Assembly: GCA_002722105.1 (NCBI GenBank)
Contig: PBKF01000005.1
Location: 1 to 38,818 of the forward strand
Length of the DNA: 38,818 nucleotides
Reading direction: 5' to 3'
Source of the DNA: Fidelibacterota bacterium
GTDB lineage: Bacteria > Marinisomatota > Marinisomatia > Marinisomatales > UBA1611
The notes beneath the pieces were generated by a model. It had not been told where the DNA came from and did not search any database. It saw only the letters and a list, made by a program, of their open reading frames with translations. Each line of letters begins with the position of its first letter. The first letter of the stretch is position 1. Below, piece after piece: positions 17,912 through 26,540 of this stretch. The position numbers were made by a program, and so were the translations under genes.

Positions 17912-19105
17912 CTAGTGATCATGCCCAACATGATTCCCTTTATATTTTGGTTTACTTTTTGATTTTTCATTAGTCTTTGCTTCTTTTGGTTTTAAGGATG
18001 AACAGGTAGCAAGTGATTCATCTACAAAAGCTAAGATTTCTGGATTATCTTGAATTTTTTTATTCAATGCAACGGTTTGAAACTCCATGGTATTAATAGC
18101 AGATTGTATTACATCTTCTGATTCCTTTAGGTCCTGTCTGTACTGTTCAATAAGTTTTAATACATTCTTCTGATTGGCATATAACTCTTCTAATGGTTTT
18201 TTCGGGTCTTTCTTTTGCAACTTTCTAAATCTTCTCTGAATCGATTTGATATTTTTTTCATGAGAAGAAACATCTATAATTGGTTCCGTTTGATCAGATA
18301 GATTGATAGTTAATACAGATAGATATTTCCCTTGTTTACCGCAGGAATAAATATAGGGTCCACCTTCTTTCTGCGGTGTATTTGGCCTTGTCATATTTGT
18401 ACTTCCACTAGTAACAATAAAATCTGCATTTGCAAATTTTTCAGGCAAATGACTATAAGTTTTACGATCACTATTAACTAGAATCACAACTAAATCTGCT
18501 TCTTTAGAGACTTCATCAATATAGCTATTTCCTGCTTCAATATAATCGTCAGCAATAATGGATTTAGTAGTATCCGGTAACTTATCTGACACTCCAATGA
18601 TACCAACTTTCAATGCCCCTTTTTCAACAATCCGATAAGGTTGAAATAATAGTGATTTTGTCACCGGGTCTCTTAAGTTTGCGGATAAAAACGGAATATC
18701 ATTTTCTGTTTCCATCTGCTTTAAAAAGGATAACCCATTCAGAACTTCGTAATGACCAACATTGATAGCATCACAACCAATTCGGCTATAACCTTCTAAT
18801 ATAGCTCCGGCACGATACTTCTCAGATTTTATATTTGTTGGATTCAATTTAGATGTACTGAAAAATAGATCTCCAGCATCAAGAATCAGCGGGTCAATTC
18901 CTTCATCCCTCATTTCATTGATTTTTACATATCGTCTGGACAGACCGCCCAGTGGATTTTTCTTTCAGCCACAGGGGTCTAACTGCCCATGAACACTACC
19001 GGAAAGTACCATAGTAACTGATCCATGACCTGATGCTTCAGAGCAAGACCAGAATAGCATTGAAGCTATCAAAGCAGTTAGAAAATACTTTATTGTTAAT
19101 TTCAT
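17912..19105 (-). CDS. Selenoprotein: metallophosphatase-like lipoprotein with in-frame TGA (Sec47)
   Basis: From ATG 19105 the frame gives a lipoprotein signal (MLFWSC, Cys21), then GSVHGQLDPCG, a TGA at 18967-18965 as codon 47, and KKNPLGGLSRRYVK, and continues without a break to TAG. The 397-residue product is a relative of the calcineurin-like/5'-nucleotidase (UshA) N-domain: HGQL, LDAGDLFF (D76, D79) and CDAINVGHYE stand where the family has DxHG, GD and GNHE, so metal ligands are partly lost (Ser for Asp, Gly-His-Tyr for Gly-Asn-His). Family members I recall have Cys at the TGA site (CGC...GGLxRR). Residues about 280-350 are coiled-coil-like, and the tail ends HVGHDH. The gene starts three bases after the YciH stop. 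Calling a start at 18913 would lose the signal and the motif. The function is unknown; redox chemistry at CGU is inferred. Confidence 0.85.
18936..18967 (-). promoter_or_regulatory. Bacterial SECIS element downstream of the in-frame TGA
   Basis: On the minus strand the TGA (18967-18965) is followed by 12 unpaired bases, a six-base-pair stem CTGGGC/GTCCAG (one G-U pair) and the five-base loop GGTCT (18946-18942). Loop start is 18 bases after the TGA. In E. coli fdhF the spacing is the same and the loop also reads GGUCU, in which the G and U are contacted by SelB. This supports Sec insertion rather than termination. Confidence 0.88.
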
Positions 19106-19108
19106 TTT

Positions 19109-19435
19109 TTATCCGCCACTTAATTTGACGTTGTAGCCTTTTTGTACTAATATTTTTTGTATTTTTCCCCTGTGATTCCCCTGTATCAGAATATCACCAT
19201 TCTTGACAGAGCCTCCTACTCCACAACTTTTTTTTAATTCTTTGGCTATGGTAAGCAATGTAGTGTCCAACTCATTTAAACCCTTTACAACAGAAATGAT
19301 TCTTCCACCGCCCTTTCGATCTAAATGTATTCTAACTTTCTGAACTGCAATATCAATAGAATTATATTTTGGTTTCTTTTCATCAATTGATTGAGAAACA
19401 TCTGTGGAGTAAACAATTTTTGAGTTTTTTGTCAT
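19109..19435 (-). CDS. yciH: SUI1/eIF1-family translation factor (YciH-like)
   Basis: A 108-residue protein of the SUI1 fold. The signature region is VRIHLDRKGGGRIISVVKGL, then LKKSCGVGGSVKNGDILIQG and GKIQKILVQKGYNVKLSGG, the usual C-terminal SUI1 block. The N-terminal 40 residues are variable. ATG 19435 is preferred over a TTG at 19474 because it is the first ATG and leaves a family-typical length. The family binds the ribosome and in bacteria is linked to start-site fidelity and selective repression. It is the first gene of the operon with the selenoprotein, three bases before it, a pairing with no obvious functional reason. Confidence 0.88.
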   Translation of the reverse strand: MTKNSKIVYSTDVSQSIDEKKPKYNSIDIAVQKVRIHLDRKGGGRIISVVKGLNELDTTLLTIAKELKKSCGVGGSVKNGDILIQGNHRGKIQKILVQKGYNVKLSGG

Positions 19436-19544
19436 TTTTGTTTCAAAACAATTTGTGGGAAATTTTGTTCCCAATTTCTACCACAAAAACTACTAATTTT
19501 TTAAACAGAATAAATAGAATCAATTCATCAATATCAAGTCTTCT

Positions 19545-20882
19545 ATGAAAAAAACTATAATAAATCTATTGAGTTACTATCTGAGTCTTTTACTTCTTTT
19601 TATAAACTTTTTAGATGGGCAAATAACTGGCTCTCTTGCGAATACAGGTATTTTCCTAAAAAATCTTCAATTTGACTTTAGTCCAGTAGATGAAAAAAAT
19701 GGAACGAAATATTATATAGAGATAGATGAGTTTAATTTTGGATTCTCCGATATATTCATAGACCAAAGACAGAATAGCAAAGCTCAACTAATTTCTACAA
19801 AAATATCAGGACCTAATTTGAATTTAAATGGATTCAAACTTGGTGCAAGAGTCTTTATAAAAGACTGGGTCACTACTGAGAAAATTAAACGATTGGAAAA
19901 AAGACTATCTATTCCCAGAAAAGCTATCAATCTAATTGCTGATGCTGTAGATATTTATAAGTTGGACATGACAGAATATCCAAATTCATTAAATGATCTA
20001 TATATTAAAAATTATTTAGACTTGGATAGAGAGCCATTTAAAAATCAGACCTGGACTTATTCTCTATTACTTCCTAGAGAGATTATTGCCCATCCTACTC
20101 ATATCAATCCTATTCCTAAGACTCAACCATTCGTATTTGATTGGCATAGCAGAACCTTCCAATTGGAACCTGCACATGATTCACTCTATAATATTTCGGA
20201 AACATTCTGGGATTATGCTTTAAATATTCGGGAAATTTCTCAAATATATTCATCTAAAATTGAAATAATCAAATACCCTGATAAGACTAATTTTGATTTT
20301 ATTTTGGACCAGGGTCAATTTAAAATTGAAAATATTTCTGTTACTGCAAATCCTGAAAATGACTTGAATAATCACACCAGAATAAATTTAGCTAATCTGG
20401 TTCTGGAAGTAAGGAAAGTTGCATTTTTAGGAAACTTATCTTCACTACCAAAAGTCAAACACGGTGAAGGAAAATTTACAATCAGGAATTTTGAAATCAA
20501 GATACCCGATGGTTTAAAGGATGAGCCTGAAATCCAATCTATGCTGGAAACATTGGGAATTTGGAATAATGAACTTAAAGTTAGATTGATAGAATTATCA
20601 ATCAATCTAATGAATGAATATACAGGTGATATAAAATTTGTACTAGCAACACCATTCCTAAAAATAAATATTGATGGAGATTACTCTCTTAGGCAGGATG
20701 AAATACACCCAGAAATTCTTCTCCATAAAATGGTAGTAAAAATCCATCCAATTTCTTTGGGTGTGAGAAAATGGATACGCAATTGGGAAATAGGACAAGG
20801 AAAAACACTAAATAGGCAGGGAGCGACGATTATATTAAAGTTAGATGGGCCATTGAGAAACCCAGTTATCCATGACTATTAG
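19545..20882 (+). CDS. Hypothetical secreted protein with AsmA-like beta segments
   Basis: A 445-residue protein with an N-terminal signal or anchor (YYLSLLLLFINFLDGQ). Much of it consists of long beta strands with FKIENISVTAN and GEGKFTIRNFEIKIP patterns that recall AsmA/DUF748-type lipid-bridge or envelope proteins. At about 123-170 lies an inserted segment, AINLIADAVDIYKLDMTEYP then NSLNDLYIKNYLDLDREPF, that resembles the C-terminal part of type II secretion pseudopilins. I cannot name a family, and both likenesses are impressions. It is divergent from the YciH operon and followed by tRNA-Ala. Confidence 0.6.
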   Translation: MKKTIINLLSYYLSLLLLFINFLDGQITGSLANTGIFLKNLQFDFSPVDEKNGTKYYIEIDEFNFGFSDIFIDQRQNSKAQLISTKISGPNLNLNGFKLGARVFIKDWVTTEKIKRLEKRLSIPRKAINLIADAVDIYKLDMTEYPNSLNDLYIKNYLDLDREPFKNQTWTYSLLLPREIIAHPTHINPIPKTQPFVFDWHSRTFQLEPAHDSLYNISETFWDYALNIREISQIYSSKIEIIKYPDKTNFDFILDQGQFKIENISVTANPENDLNNHTRINLANLVLEVRKVAFLGNLSSLPKVKHGEGKFTIRNFEIKIPDGLKDEPEIQSMLETLGIWNNELKVRLIELSINLMNEYTGDIKFVLATPFLKINIDGDYSLRQDEIHPEILLHKMVVKIHPISLGVRKWIRNWEIGQGKTLNRQGATIILKLDGPLRNPVIHDY

Positions 20883-20945
20883 TACCTATCCAAATAATTT
20901 TGTTCACTATCTCTGATCTCAGTATTGTAATTTCTAAATCATTAT

Positions 20946-21018
<73 letters not shown>

Positions 21019-21042
21019 CTTCATCCTCAGTTTTAATTTTTC

Positions 21043-22740
21043 ATGTTAAAATTATTGTTCATACTACCTATCTCACTGTTAACATTCAATTGTATAACTT
21101 TCAATGCGATGAAAGATGTTAGCCGGTATACAAGTACTTCATTAAGTAATCCAAAAGATTCTGATCAATATCCCGAATTAACTATACGTAATCAATTAAT
21201 GGGACAATTATCTCCTGAACGCACTTGCTATGACATAAAATTTTATGATTTGAATTTGGATATTGACGTAGATCGCAGGTTTATAAGTGGATATAATACA
21301 ATCACTTCTATTGCCGTAAATGATTTTCAAACTCTTCAAGTCGATCTTCGTAATCAGATGAATATTGAAAAAATTGTTTATTCTAATTCAAATTTGGAAT
21401 TCTCTCGTAACGAAGACGCAGTTTTTATCCAATTCCCTGCTATATCTGCAGGCAGTGAGTTTTATTTCACAGTCCATTACAGTGGCACTCCTAGAGAAGC
21501 ACCAAGACCGCCTTGGGACGATGGATTTGTATGGGAAAAAGATAAGGCCGGGCGTCATTTTGTGGCTGTAACTAGCGAAGGTCTTGGGGCCAGTCACTGG
21601 TGGCCATGCAAAGACCATATTGCTGATGAACCAGACAGTATGGCAATCAATATTTCCGTTTCCAATGAGTTGATGTGTGTTTCCAGTGGCCAATTAAAAG
21701 AAATAAAAAAGCTTGATAATGGCAAAAATGAATATCGCTGGTTTGTAAATAACCCAATTAATAATTACAATATTTCTGTCAATATCGGACATTATGCCAT
21801 TATACAGGATACTATTCATTCATTGGGGAAAATTCAAGATGCTAGCTATTATGTCCTAGATTATAATGAAGAAGTAGCGCGAGAACATTTCAAGGAAGCG
21901 CGCACAATTATACGAGCCCTGGAGTATTACTTCGGGCCATACCAATGGTGGGATGATGGATATAAACTTGTGCAGGCCCCGTATTTAGGAATGGAGCATC
22001 AATCCGCTGTGACTTATGGAAACGATTTCCGTGTTTATGATAAATCCAAATCAAGAAATATCTATGGATTTATTGATTATATCACCTTACATGAAACGGC
22101 TCACGAGTGGTGGGGTAATAGTATTACTGCCTGTGATCCTGCAGATGTATGGATCCATGAAGGATTTGGAACCTACACTGAAGCTCTTTATGTCGAATAC
22201 CTTTTAGGTTATGAAATATCTTTAGATTTTTTGATCCAGAAAAGGCGAGGCATAGGGAATAAAAAAGCTATCGTTGGTCCAAGAGAACAGAATTACTGGG
22301 GCTTTAGTGATGCATACAATAAAGGATCCTGGGTTATTCATACTTTGCGGAATGTAATTGATAATGATGAATTATTCTTCACAACATTAAAGGGATTTGC
22401 TATTGATAATGCAAAGAGTGTAGTCTGCACGGAAGATGTCCGAGATTACTTTGCTGAACAGACCGGATTAGATCTAAACAAATTCTTTGGACAATATCTT
22501 TTTGATCGAATGGTTCCTACATTAGAATTTTCTCAAAATGAGGGAAAATTTTATTTTAGATGGACAAGCACGATAAATGGTTTTGACATGCCTATAAATT
22601 TATTAGTCAATAAAAAAGAAGTCAGGATTTATCCAACTGCATTTAGAAAATCCATTGCAATACCACAATATGCCACTGTAGAAATCAAAGATTGGGAATA
22701 TTTAGTTATAAAGAAGGAAAATAATGATTTATTACATTAG
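21043..22740 (+). CDS. M1-family zinc aminopeptidase, exported
   Basis: A 565-residue metallopeptidase of the gluzincin M1 family. The substrate-recognition motif is GMEHQSAVTYG at about 316-326 (in place of GAMEN), and the zinc site is HETAHEWWGN with H350, E351, H354 and the third ligand E373, the correct 18-residue spacing. Residues 1-17 form a signal ending in a cysteine (LLTFNC), so it may be a lipoprotein with a loose lipobox. The N-terminal beta domain is present, while the C-terminal helical domain of long M1 enzymes is missing or short. It probably trims peptides outside the cytoplasm, complementing the Yej-type importer elsewhere in the window. The ATG has no strong ribosome binding site. 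Confidence 0.92.
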   Translation: MLKLLFILPISLLTFNCITFNAMKDVSRYTSTSLSNPKDSDQYPELTIRNQLMGQLSPERTCYDIKFYDLNLDIDVDRRFISGYNTITSIAVNDFQTLQVDLRNQMNIEKIVYSNSNLEFSRNEDAVFIQFPAISAGSEFYFTVHYSGTPREAPRPPWDDGFVWEKDKAGRHFVAVTSEGLGASHWWPCKDHIADEPDSMAINISVSNELMCVSSGQLKEIKKLDNGKNEYRWFVNNPINNYNISVNIGHYAIIQDTIHSLGKIQDASYYVLDYNEEVAREHFKEARTIIRALEYYFGPYQWWDDGYKLVQAPYLGMEHQSAVTYGNDFRVYDKSKSRNIYGFIDYITLHETAHEWWGNSITACDPADVWIHEGFGTYTEALYVEYLLGYEISLDFLIQKRRGIGNKKAIVGPREQNYWGFSDAYNKGSWVIHTLRNVIDNDELFFTTLKGFAIDNAKSVVCTEDVRDYFAEQTGLDLNKFFGQYLFDRMVPTLEFSQNEGKFYFRWTSTINGFDMPINLLVNKKEVRIYPTAFRKSIAIPQYATVEIKDWEYLVIKKENNDLLH

Positions 22741-22814
22741 ACTAAAAATAACATAAAAAATTATAATTATCATGCTTATCATAATGATAAAATTTTATTA
22801 AGTTAATTTTTCTA

Positions 22815-23483
22815 TTAAAGCTCTTTTTTTACTCTATTTAAAAAGTCTACCATCATATTAAAGGTCAATCTTCCAGTATTCACATTCCTAGGACTGGGAT
22901 GGAATGCTCCAAATAAAACCAATCCATTTGGAAGTTCATAGCGGACACCGTGTCCAAATTGATAATCTTTCAATTTTATTGGATGAAATTTTCTATGAAA
23001 TTTGAGACAAGAATCAAATCCAATTTTTCCTAAACCTAAAACAACTTGCAAATTTTTTAATAATTCAAATTCACGTGATAAAAAAGGTTCACAATTTTCT
23101 TTCTCTTCAGAAGTAGGTTTATCACCGGGTGGTACACATTTAACAGCTGGAGTGATATAACCATCTAAGGAAAGACCATCATTCCGATGATCAGAGTTGG
23201 GTTGATTAGCTAATCCAACATGGTGTAAACATTTGAATAAAAAGTCAGCAGATTTGTCACCAGTAAATACTCTTCCTGTCCTGTTACCTCCGTGTGCTGC
23301 AGGTGCCAGTCCTAGTATCATTAGTTTTGCATTTATATCGCCATACCCGGGAACACCTTTACCCCAATATTCCCAGTTCATATAAGATTTCCGCTTTTGT
23401 TGCGCGATTTTTTGACGAAATTCAACAAGCCGATCACATTTTCTACAAGAAGTAACTTCATTTTCTAGTTTTTCAAAACTCAT
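22815..23483 (-). CDS. udgB: Type-5 uracil-DNA glycosylase (UDGb)
   Basis: A 222-residue DNA repair enzyme that removes uracil and related deaminated bases. Motif A is GLAPAAHG at 58-65, with no catalytic acid, as is typical of UDGb. Motif B is HPSPRNVNTG at 195-204. Four cysteines (C13, C16, C116, C131) match the iron-sulfur ligands of the family 4/5 enzymes. It overlaps the upstream reductase gene by four bases, so they are cotranscribed, although no common pathway is obvious. The gene is convergent with the M1 aminopeptidase gene. Confidence 0.93.
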   Translation of the reverse strand: MSFEKLENEVTSCRKCDRLVEFRQKIAQQKRKSYMNWEYWGKGVPGYGDINAKLMILGLAPAAHGGNRTGRVFTGDKSADFLFKCLHHVGLANQPNSDHRNDGLSLDGYITPAVKCVPPGDKPTSEEKENCEPFLSREFELLKNLQVVLGLGKIGFDSCLKFHRKFHPIKLKDYQFGHGVRYELPNGLVLFGAFHPSPRNVNTGRLTFNMMVDFLNRVKKEL

Positions 23484-24508
23484 TTATCTGCCATTAGCAA
23501 AACTTTTCCAAAGTTTTTTCGATCAGTTATATATTGATGGGCATCAGCAGCTTTTGACAATGGAAAAACAGCAGCAACCTTAGGAGTAATAATCCCTTTA
23601 TCTAGCCATTTAAGTAGTTTTTGTCCATAGAGTTTTACCAAATCTTGTCTTTGGCGTATCAAACCCAGATGGAATCCGAAGACTCCTTTGTTTTTCGCCA
23701 TTAAATGCATAGGATTAAATTTTGGAATCCCTAAATACTCGGGTAAAATTTTTATAAAATTTTTTCTTTTTCCTAATGCTGCCTTTGAAAAACCATAAGA
23801 AATCAAACGACCAAATTCTGATAGGCAATTATAACTTTCATTTAGATTTTTTCCGCCTAATGAGTCAATGATTACATCGGCACCTCTACCATCAGTGATT
23901 TCCAATACTCGCTCCCGAAAATTTTCTGTGCGATAATCAATTAAATTATCAACACCCATTTCACTGATTTGAGCATGCTTCCAACCCGAGCAGGTACCAA
24001 TGATTTTTGCTCCTAGATGCTGAGCAATCTGCAGTGCGGCTATTCCAACTCCTCCTCCAATTCCATGAATTAAGAACCACTCTCCTTCCTTAATTGCCGC
24101 TTGATGAACCATCATAAAATAGGCTGTCAAATAAGTTACAGGAACCGCTGCTGCCACATCTAGCCATTTATTATCAATAAAGAAGAGTTGTTCTAATGGT
24201 ACATTCACATGAGTTGAGTATCCATGAAAGCGAGATAAGCCCACAACATTCTTACCAATAAATTCATCCATCGAATCATCACCTGTTTTTTCTATGGTAC
24301 CGGCAATTTCAAAACCAGGTACATAAGGCGGTTTTGGTGCTGTTGGATACAATCCCATCCTACCCATAAGATCAGCAAAATTAATACCCGTATAGCTTAT
24401 TTTAACACAAACATCTCCAATGTTAGGATCATCGATTTGATCAGATTTGAACTGGAGTACATCCGGTGCCCCATGTTTAGTAACAAATATAGATTGACAA
24501 TTGGTCAT
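23480..24508 (-). CDS. VAT1-like NADPH:quinone reductase (zinc-independent MDR)
   Basis: A 342-residue medium-chain dehydrogenase/reductase. The N-terminal GroES-like domain has YTGINFADLMGRMGLYPTAP and PGFEIAGT. The Rossmann domain has GIGGGVGIAALQIA, IGTCSGWKHAQISEMGVDNL and GADVIIDSLGG, with a following FGRLISYGFS. The long MHLMAKNKGVFGFHLG segment is characteristic of the VAT1 branch. No structural or catalytic zinc cysteines are seen, so it should act as an NADPH-dependent quinone or enone reductase in the cytoplasm. It is the first gene of a two-gene operon with the uracil-DNA glycosylase. Confidence 0.88.
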   Translation of the reverse strand: MTNCQSIFVTKHGAPDVLQFKSDQIDDPNIGDVCVKISYTGINFADLMGRMGLYPTAPKPPYVPGFEIAGTIEKTGDDSMDEFIGKNVVGLSRFHGYSTHVNVPLEQLFFIDNKWLDVAAAVPVTYLTAYFMMVHQAAIKEGEWFLIHGIGGGVGIAALQIAQHLGAKIIGTCSGWKHAQISEMGVDNLIDYRTENFRERVLEITDGRGADVIIDSLGGKNLNESYNCLSEFGRLISYGFSKAALGKRKNFIKILPEYLGIPKFNPMHLMAKNKGVFGFHLGLIRQRQDLVKLYGQKLLKWLDKGIITPKVAAVFPLSKAADAHQYITDRKNFGKVLLMADK

Positions 24509-24574
24509 TTTTTTTTCCGTAAGTTAAATAAGTTGTACCATTGTTTCATCAACATCCATTGTATAAATTTGCCC

Positions 24575-24590
24575 GCCGTTTTTCGACGGC
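24575..24590. other. GC-rich hairpin in divergent promoter region
   Basis: Between the divergent reductase and PpiD-like genes, GCCGT and ACGGC form a five-base-pair hairpin with loop TTTTCG. It lacks a T-run, so it is not a good terminator. It could be an operator or the 5' untranslated structure of the PpiD-like mRNA. Confidence 0.35.
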
Positions 24591-24622
24591 ATTATATCCA
24601 CTTTTATCATTCTTTATTATTG

Positions 24623-24627
24623 AAAGG
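24623..24627 (+). promoter_or_regulatory. Ribosome binding site AAAGG
   Basis: AAAGG lies six bases before the ATG at 24634 and fixes the start of the PpiD-like gene. It is one of few clear Shine-Dalgarno sequences in the window. Confidence 0.7.
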
Positions 24628-24633
24628 TAATAT

Positions 24634-26463
24634 ATGGCACTAATGACATCCATGCGCGAAAAAATGCACGTTGTGTTATGGGCATTGTTAGCAATGTTCC
24701 TGTTAAGTATGACCATTGGCGGTCTCGTTGGTGGTGCAAATATTCTTGATCAATTGGTCGGTAAAGTTGATCCTAGAACGACTATTGCAAGAATAAACGG
24801 TGATGATTTATCGCCAGACTATTATAATCAACTTGTCAATCAGCAGATTGAGCAAGCCAGAGCTAATGGTCAGAAAATTAATGATTTTCAGATTAGACGA
24901 GCTAGAAATAAGGCTTGGGACAATATGCTGCAAGATGCTCTAATATCCCAAGAAGTAGAAAGACTTAATATTTTTGCAACTAACGAAGAAGTCCTATATC
25001 ATCTTGAAAATAATCCTCCTCCCTTTTTGCAACAAAATCCAAATTTTCAAACAGAAGGTACATTTGACTTGGAAAAATATCGTAATGCCCTAGCAAATCC
25101 ACAGGGTGATGAGTGGGCTCCAATTGAATCATTTATGAAAAACACTTACATACCAAATTATAAACTTCAAAAAATCCTGGATGAAAGTATTATAATTTCT
25201 GAACGTGATATTGAAAATGAATTCACAAAAAGAAATGTAGACTATACAATTTCCGGGATTCATATAACATCTTCAAAAGTTCCTACAGAAGAATCAGAAC
25301 CTAATGAAGAAGAAATGCGAAAAGAGTATGAAAGTTCATTAACAGACTTTGAGCATGGTGAGCTACGGTCTGTATCCTACGTATCATGGAAAAAAGTTCC
25401 ATCAAAGGAAGATTCTGTTTCTATAGAAAAGCTAGCTAATGCAATTTACGAGCGATTAAAAGAAGGGGAAGATTTTGTATCATTGGCAAATGAATATTCA
25501 GCAGATCCTGGAAATCAAGGAACGAAAGGTGGTGACTTAGGATGGTTTGGTAAAGGACGCATGGTTAAACCATTTGAAGAAGCAGCATTTAGCGCAAAAA
25601 AAGGTGCTATTACAAAACCTGTTAAATCTAACTTTGGATATCATATTATCAATGTCAGAGATAAAAAAGTTGAAAATGGTGAGCAGAAAATACTTGCTTC
25701 TCATATACTACTAAAAATTGAAATTTCTCCTACTACTTTGTCCAATATGTCACGTGAAGCAACTTTATTCAGTTACGACGCTCAGGATAATGGATTTAAT
25801 AATGCTATCGAAGAATATGGACTCACCATTGGTAAACATGATAGAATGAATGATGAAGGGTTTTCCATCAATGGCTTAGGCGGACTTAGAGCCGGAGTAC
25901 GTTTTGCATTTGATAGTAAAATTGGTGATGTCTCCGATATTTTGGAAAATGATAAAAATTTTGCCGTATTCACATTGGACGAAATCATTGAGCCAGGTAC
26001 TAAACCTTTTGATGAGGTTGAAAGTCAATTAAAGAGAAAAGTTGAAGAAGTAAAAATGAAGTCTGCTACACTGGATCAAGCAAATAAAATATTGGTTAAA
26101 CTTTCCAGTTCTGATATGCACGTAGATGATATGATTGATGAAGACTCTGAACTTGATGCCGTAAAAAATGAAACGAAACAACTGATTCAAGGTTTTACAT
26201 CCATAGGCAGAAGTAATTATGTAACAGGTGCTCTGTTAGCTGCAGAACGTGGTGAAATCATAGGACCATTAGAAACCACCCGCGGACATGCCATTATTGA
26301 ATTAATTTCAATTGGAAAATTTGATTCAACTGAATACGAAACTCAGAGGGAATCTTTGAGGAACACTATTTTCAACAGAAAACAAAATCAATTTTTTAAT
26401 GCATGGATAGATGATTTAAAAGAAAAATCAGAAATCATTGACAATAGAAATTTTTACTATTGA
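24634..26463 (+). CDS. PpiD/SurA-like peptidyl-prolyl isomerase, membrane-anchored
   Basis: A 609-residue periplasmic foldase. A single N-terminal membrane helix (about 12-35) leaves the rest in the periplasm. A SurA/PpiD-type helical chaperone domain follows (about 45-200), then a parvulin PPIC domain at about 225-345 with GGDLGWF at 299-305 and FGYHII at 334-339. A second, degenerate PPIC-like region spans about 350-470 and the C-terminus completes the chaperone part. It helps fold or guard newly exported proteins. The start is set by AAAGG, and a strong terminator follows, so it is probably transcribed alone. By architecture it matches PpiD rather than SurA. Confidence 0.9.
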   Translation: MALMTSMREKMHVVLWALLAMFLLSMTIGGLVGGANILDQLVGKVDPRTTIARINGDDLSPDYYNQLVNQQIEQARANGQKINDFQIRRARNKAWDNMLQDALISQEVERLNIFATNEEVLYHLENNPPPFLQQNPNFQTEGTFDLEKYRNALANPQGDEWAPIESFMKNTYIPNYKLQKILDESIIISERDIENEFTKRNVDYTISGIHITSSKVPTEESEPNEEEMRKEYESSLTDFEHGELRSVSYVSWKKVPSKEDSVSIEKLANAIYERLKEGEDFVSLANEYSADPGNQGTKGGDLGWFGKGRMVKPFEEAAFSAKKGAITKPVKSNFGYHIINVRDKKVENGEQKILASHILLKIEISPTTLSNMSREATLFSYDAQDNGFNNAIEEYGLTIGKHDRMNDEGFSINGLGGLRAGVRFAFDSKIGDVSDILENDKNFAVFTLDEIIEPGTKPFDEVESQLKRKVEEVKMKSATLDQANKILVKLSSSDMHVDDMIDEDSELDAVKNETKQLIQGFTSIGRSNYVTGALLAAERGEIIGPLETTRGHAIIELISIGKFDSTEYETQRESLRNTIFNRKQNQFFNAWIDDLKEKSEIIDNRNFYY

Positions 26464-26483
26464 TTTGAATCAATCTAAAAATA

Positions 26484-26505
26484 CCCCGCTTTTGCGGGGT
26501 TTTTT
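26484..26505 (+). terminator. Rho-independent terminator of the PpiD-like gene
   Basis: CCCCGC/GCGGGG form a perfect six-base-pair stem around a TTTT loop, followed by six T. It lies 20 bases after the stop codon, and transcription of the following liu-type cluster must begin anew in the short gap after it. Confidence 0.95.
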
Positions 26506-26540
26506 GTTTACACAATCATTACTAAGTTATATGAATTCAA

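Noticed and set aside
17912..18913. A 333-residue metallophosphatase-like protein starting at ATG 18913, truncated at the N-terminus by mutation or frameshift
   Set aside because: The upstream part is in the same frame, so there is no frameshift; only a TGA interrupts it, and the SECIS-like hairpin at the right distance explains that TGA better than a nonsense mutation.
22767..22790. Hairpin TTATCAT/ATGATAA between the convergent aminopeptidase and glycosylase genes as a bidirectional terminator
   Set aside because: The stem is only seven A/T-rich pairs with a ten-base loop and no clean T-run on either side, so it is too weak to call.
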